Positions 13,607 to 15,317 of a stretch of 15,317 bases of DNA are shown here, piece after piece. Each line of letters begins with the position of its first letter. Position 1 is the stretch's first letter. Under the pieces are notes generated by a model, which ran no database searches, was not told the DNA's origin, and worked only from the letters and a program-made list of their open reading frames with translations. The DNA is from Candidatus Aenigmatarchaeota archaeon (lineage in GTDB: Archaea > Aenigmatarchaeota > Aenigmatarchaeia > QMZP01). The position numbers and the translations under genes are program-made. The stretch lies in contig DAOUYM010000012.1 of the NCBI GenBank assembly GCA_030666115.1, positions 1-15,317 on the forward strand, written 5' to 3'.

Positions 13607-13816
13607 ATGGCTACTCTAAAAGCAAAGGATATAAGGAAACTCAGTGACAAGGAAAGGGAAAAGAAACTAAGCGAGCTGAGGCTGGAACTTGCAAAGAAAA
13701 AGGCAAACATATCAATAGGAGCAAATGTTACTTCTCCGGGAAAACTCAAGGACAACAAGAGAATAATTGCAAGAATGTTAAGCATTAAGAAGGAAAAATC
13801 CAAGGGAGGAAGGTAA
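13607..13816 (+). CDS. rpl29: Large subunit ribosomal protein uL29
   Basis: uL29 is a small two-helix protein at the tunnel exit beside uL23. The 69 residues show the typical pattern: a first helix (LKAKDIRKLSDKEREKKLSELRLELAKKKANISIG) and a second with SPGKLKDNKRIIARMLSIKKEK. It has its own TATA-like box and probably no leader. eIF1 follows after four bases. Confidence 0.94.
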   Translation: MATLKAKDIRKLSDKEREKKLSELRLELAKKKANISIGANVTSPGKLKDNKRIIARMLSIKKEKSKGGR

Positions 13817-13820
13817 GTTA

Positions 13821-14126
13821 ATGGATAAAACATGTGATAAGTGTGGGTTGCCAAAATCCCTCTGTGTTTGTGAGACCATATCAAAGGAAAAGGAAAAGAT
13901 AAAAGTCTTTACCGTGAAGAGAAGGTTCGGAAAGATAATAACCCTTGTAGAAGGTGTAGGAAAGGATTCCGATCCGAAGTCAGTTCTGAAGAAGCTTAAG
14001 ACCAGGCTGGCCTGTGGTGGGACTATAAAGGACAAGACCATAGAACTTCAGGGCAATCACAAGAGCAGGGTGAAGGGTATACTCATGAAACTCGGGTTCC
14101 CCGAGGACCAGATAGACGTCGCATAA
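13821..14126 (+). CDS. Translation initiation factor aIF1 (SUI1/eIF1 family)
   Basis: aIF1 binds the 30S P site and helps start-codon selection. The 101 residues begin with a small zinc ribbon, CDKCGLPKSLCVC (Cys5, Cys8, Cys15, Cys17), then the SUI1 fold: VFTVKRRFGKIITLVEGVG, LKTRLACGGTIKDKTIELQGNHKSRVKGILMKLGF. This is standard for archaea. GGGAGGAAGG at the end of uL29 is the likely ribosome binding site. The order uL29-aIF1-Rpp29-uS17 is the common euryarchaeal arrangement. Confidence 0.95.
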   Translation: MDKTCDKCGLPKSLCVCETISKEKEKIKVFTVKRRFGKIITLVEGVGKDSDPKSVLKKLKTRLACGGTIKDKTIELQGNHKSRVKGILMKLGFPEDQIDVA

Positions 14127-14163
14127 ACCGCGAAAGACCACAAGCGCAAGGAAAGCGTAAGTA

Positions 14164-14199
14164 ATGCGCAGATCAATGTGCGGATCAATGCGATGATCA
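14164..14199 (+). repeat. 12-bp tandem repeat before the rpp29 start
   Basis: Three units begin with ATG at 14164, 14176 and 14188 and end in ATCA, with small differences (ATGCGCAGATCA, ATGTGCGGATCA, ATGCGATGATCA). Read from 14164 they form a 10-codon frame (MRRSMCGSMR) whose TGA overlaps the ATG at 14193 as ATGA. Confidence 0.65.
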
Positions 14200-14480
14200 T
14201 AATGATAACGCCAGAGAACCTGGTCAGGCATGAACTTGTAGGTTTGCCTGTGAAGATAGTAAAGTCCACCAACCCGGTGAATGTCGGGATAGAGGGGAAG
14301 GTGGTGGATGAGAGCCGGAACACGATTACAGTAGAGACCAGCAAAGGAAGCAAGAACTTCGTCAAGGATCAGTGCACTTTTTCTTTCAGGCTCCCTTCTG
14401 GGGACAGGGTAATCGTTGATGGTAGGGTCCTCATCGCCCGCCCTGAGGACAGAATCAAGAAGAAGCTCAAGAAGTGGTAG
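14193..14480 (+). CDS. rnp1: Ribonuclease P protein component 1 (Rpp29/Pop4)
   Basis: This is a protein subunit of archaeal RNase P, which matures tRNA 5' ends with an RNA catalyst. The protein contains ITPENLVRHELVGLPVKIVKSTNP, IEGKVVDESRNTITVETSKGSKNFVKDQCTFSFRLPSGDRVIVDGRVLIARPEDRIKKKLKKW, the complete Sm-like barrel of the family. The start is unclear: ATG 14193 gives 95 residues, while ATG 14202 (MITPENL) matches the usual family N terminus and gives 92. There is no strong ribosome binding site; instead three 12-base repeats lie just upstream. Placement between aIF1 and uS17 is normal. Confidence 0.94.
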   Translation: MIIMITPENLVRHELVGLPVKIVKSTNPVNVGIEGKVVDESRNTITVETSKGSKNFVKDQCTFSFRLPSGDRVIVDGRVLIARPEDRIKKKLKKW

Positions 14481-14486
14481 AACAAT

Positions 14487-14498
14487 ACCTTTAAAAAC
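14487..14498 (+). promoter_or_regulatory. TATA-like promoter for the uS17 leader
   Basis: ACCTTTAAAAAC directly follows the rpp29 stop. A start 25 to 30 bases downstream would fall near 14518-14524, right where the first leader hairpin begins. Confidence 0.5.
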
Positions 14499-14520
14499 CC
14501 ATGAGCCCTATAATGTTATA

Positions 14521-14543
14521 AATCAATGTTCTAAGCATTGGTT
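14521..14543 (+). ncRNA. Hairpin A of the uS17 leader
   Basis: AATCAATG (14521-14528) pairs with CATTGGTT (14536-14543) over eight positions including one G-U, around a seven-base loop. It is the first structure after the predicted promoter. Confidence 0.5.
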
Positions 14544-14550
14544 AAGCGAC

Positions 14551-14598
14551 AGACGACTTGGAAAGATTGAATTAAGTCGTCATTCCAAAAGAAGCTGA
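14551..14598 (+). repeat. Leader hairpin element, copy 4 (diverged, upstream of uS17)
   Basis: GACGACTT (14552-14559) pairs perfectly with AAGTCGTC (14574-14581). The loop keeps GGAAAG and the sequence ends CCAAAAG, as in copies 1-3, but the GGAGGT is replaced by CATTC, so this copy no longer carries a ribosome binding site. Compared with copies 1 and 2, C-G has become A-U at one stem position on both arms. Confidence 0.65.
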
Positions 14599-14600
14599 GT

Positions 14601-14661
14601 TACCCACCACTGTGCTCCGGTGCAGTGAAGGTAGAGAGGCTGTGGTTTCTCTGCGTGGGTA
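14601..14661 (+). ncRNA. Compact three-way-junction RNA in the uS17 leader
   Basis: P1 is TACCCAC (14601-14607) with GTGGGTA (14655-14661), 7 bp. P2 is 14608-14615 with 14620-14627, 8 bp, closed by C(UCCG)G, a UNCG-type stable tetraloop. P3 is 14631-14640 with 14645-14654, 10 bp with several G-U pairs and a UGUG loop. Only AAG (14628-14630) is unpaired at the junction. The 61-base fold ends 29 bases before the uS17 ATG. It is not a tRNA. It could be a cis-regulatory leader that a ribosomal protein recognises, or part of a small RNA. Confidence 0.65.
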
Positions 14662-14667
14662 TCTATG

Positions 14668-14692
14668 GTGTGATAGTATAGTGTGATAGTAT
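14668..14692 (+). repeat. 13-bp-period duplication at the uS17 start
   Basis: GTGTGATAGTAT occurs at 14668-14679 and 14681-14692; the second copy runs into the ATG at 14691. GGTGTGAT at 14667 resembles a ribosome binding site. Confidence 0.75.
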
Positions 14693-15191
14693 GACTAAGG
14701 CTAAAAAGACAAAGGAAAAGAAATCGAAGGAAAAAACCAAGAAAGTGACCCAGAAGAAGATAGCTAAGCCCACGACAGCCAAATCCACAAAACCCGATAA
14801 GGCCAAACCAACGGCCGAGAAGGTTGTCAAGGCTGATGCACCAAGGGACAGGAAGTCCAGGGGAAAGACCATAGGACTGGGAATAGACGCACCTGAGAAC
14901 AAGTGCGAGGATCACAGGTGTCCCTGGCACGGCAGCCTACCTGTCAGGGGAAGGGCTTTCAAGGGAGTGGTGAGGTCAAGCAAGTCACACGCAACGGCTG
15001 TTGTTGAGTGGGATTATCACAAGTACTTCACCAAGTACCAGAGATATGAGAGAAGGAAATCAAGGGTTGTTGTTCATAACCCACCCTGCATAAAGGCAAG
15101 GGACAACGATCAGGTCATGATTGCAGAATGCAGACCCCTATCCAAAACAAAGCACTTCGTTATCGTTGGGGTCATTAAGAGGGAGGAGTGA
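14691..15191 (+). CDS. rps17: Small subunit ribosomal protein uS17 with basic N-terminal extension
   Basis: uS17 is a primary 16S rRNA-binding protein of the 30S body. The core begins near residue 57 (RGKTIGLGIDAPENKCEDHRCPWHGSLPVRGRAFKGVVRSSKSHATAVVEWDYHKYFTKYQRYERRKSRVVVHNPPCI) and ends VMIAECRPLSKTKHFVIVGVIKREE, as in archaeal uS17, including the two cysteines of CEDHRC. The first 55 residues are an additional Lys/Thr/Ala-rich extension. It is preceded by the longest leader in the cluster, 210 bases, holding a TATA-like box, two hairpins, a three-way junction and a 13-bp duplication. Confidence 0.95.
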   Translation: MTKAKKTKEKKSKEKTKKVTQKKIAKPTTAKSTKPDKAKPTAEKVVKADAPRDRKSRGKTIGLGIDAPENKCEDHRCPWHGSLPVRGRAFKGVVRSSKSHATAVVEWDYHKYFTKYQRYERRKSRVVVHNPPCIKARDNDQVMIAECRPLSKTKHFVIVGVIKREE

Positions 15192-15193
15192 GA

Positions 15194-15317
15194 ATGAAAG
15201 CCATACCAACCAAAATAATTAAGGCATTACCTGTGGGCGCGATAATACACTGCGCAGACAACACAGGAGCCAAGGAACTGCAGATCATATCAGTCAAGGG
15301 TTTCAAGGGAACAAGGA
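15194..15317 (+). CDS. rpl14: Large subunit ribosomal protein uL14, N-terminal part (cut by window end)
   Basis: uL14 is a 50S protein at the subunit interface. The frame from ATG 15194 reads MKAIPTKIIKALPVGAIIHCADNTGAKELQIISVKGFKGTR and continues past the window; HCADNTGAKELQIISV is the family signature. GGAGGAGTGA overlaps the uS17 stop and is the ribosome binding site. Only 41 codons are visible. Confidence 0.95.
   Translation, partial: MKAIPTKIIKALPVGAIIHCADNTGAKELQIISVKGFKGTR

Noticed and set aside
14601..14661. tRNA gene (7-bp terminal stem resembling an acceptor stem)
   Set aside because: Only two inner arms are present, there is no T-loop motif, no anticodon loop of seven bases, and both inner loops are tetraloops.
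14521..14690. RNase P RNA next to the Rpp29 gene
   Set aside because: The region is short and lacks the conserved core motifs of archaeal RNase P RNA; the GGAAAG in hairpin B is shared with the leader repeats before uL2 and uS19.

Overview
The window is archaeal chromosome. It carries both subunits of DNA topoisomerase VI, a type IA topoisomerase with C-terminal zinc ribbons, archaeal-type ribosomal proteins (uS13 to uL14), an eIF1/SUI1 homologue and the RNase P protein Rpp29. Many genes have an A/T-rich TATA-like box about 25 to 30 bases before the start codon and no leader; others have a strong GGAGG or GGTGAT ribosome binding site. I cannot fix the lineage. Gene content fits Euryarchaeota or a DPANN-type archaeon.

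Layout. Positions 2-1895 (+): end of top6B, overlapping top6A. Positions 1925-2733: a 54-residue four-cysteine protein (-), divergent from a half-length MFS-type membrane protein (+). Positions 2810-5873 (+): topA, a translationally coupled Lys/Glu-rich two-TM membrane protein, and an unrecognised soluble protein. Positions 5944-6234 (+): an AT-rich single-domain cupin. Positions 6270-8739 (-): a ribosomal operon in the order uS13, uS4, uS11, uL3. Positions 8807-9580 (-): a four-TM membrane protein of unknown function. Positions 9761-15317 (+): the S10/spc-type cluster uL4, uL23, uL2, uS19, uL22, uS3, uL29, eIF1, Rpp29, uS17, uL14 (cut by the window end). uL3, which usually heads this cluster in archaea, is missing from it and sits at the end of the uS13-uS4-uS11 operon on the other strand.

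The most unusual content lies in the leaders of the uL4-to-uL14 cluster. A hairpin element of about 45 bases occurs in tandem before uL2 and once before uS19, each time carrying the ribosome binding site. A diverged copy lies before uS17. The stem bases change between copies in ways that keep pairing, which points to a conserved RNA structure. The uS17 leader also contains a compact three-way junction of 61 bases with 7, 8 and 10 bp stems and a UCCG tetraloop, behind its own TATA-like box. Other leaders contain 11-bp phased repeats (before uL4), an 18-bp perfect palindrome over the uS19 stop codon plus a 20-bp duplication before uL22, a 12-bp repeat before rpp29 and a 13-bp repeat before uS17. 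Together they suggest leader-based control of ribosomal protein synthesis that matches no leader family I recognise.

A second theme is charged low-complexity tails on nucleic-acid-binding proteins: an acidic tail on Top6B, basic tails on TopA and uS3, and basic or mixed-charge N-terminal extensions on uS13, uL23 and uS17.
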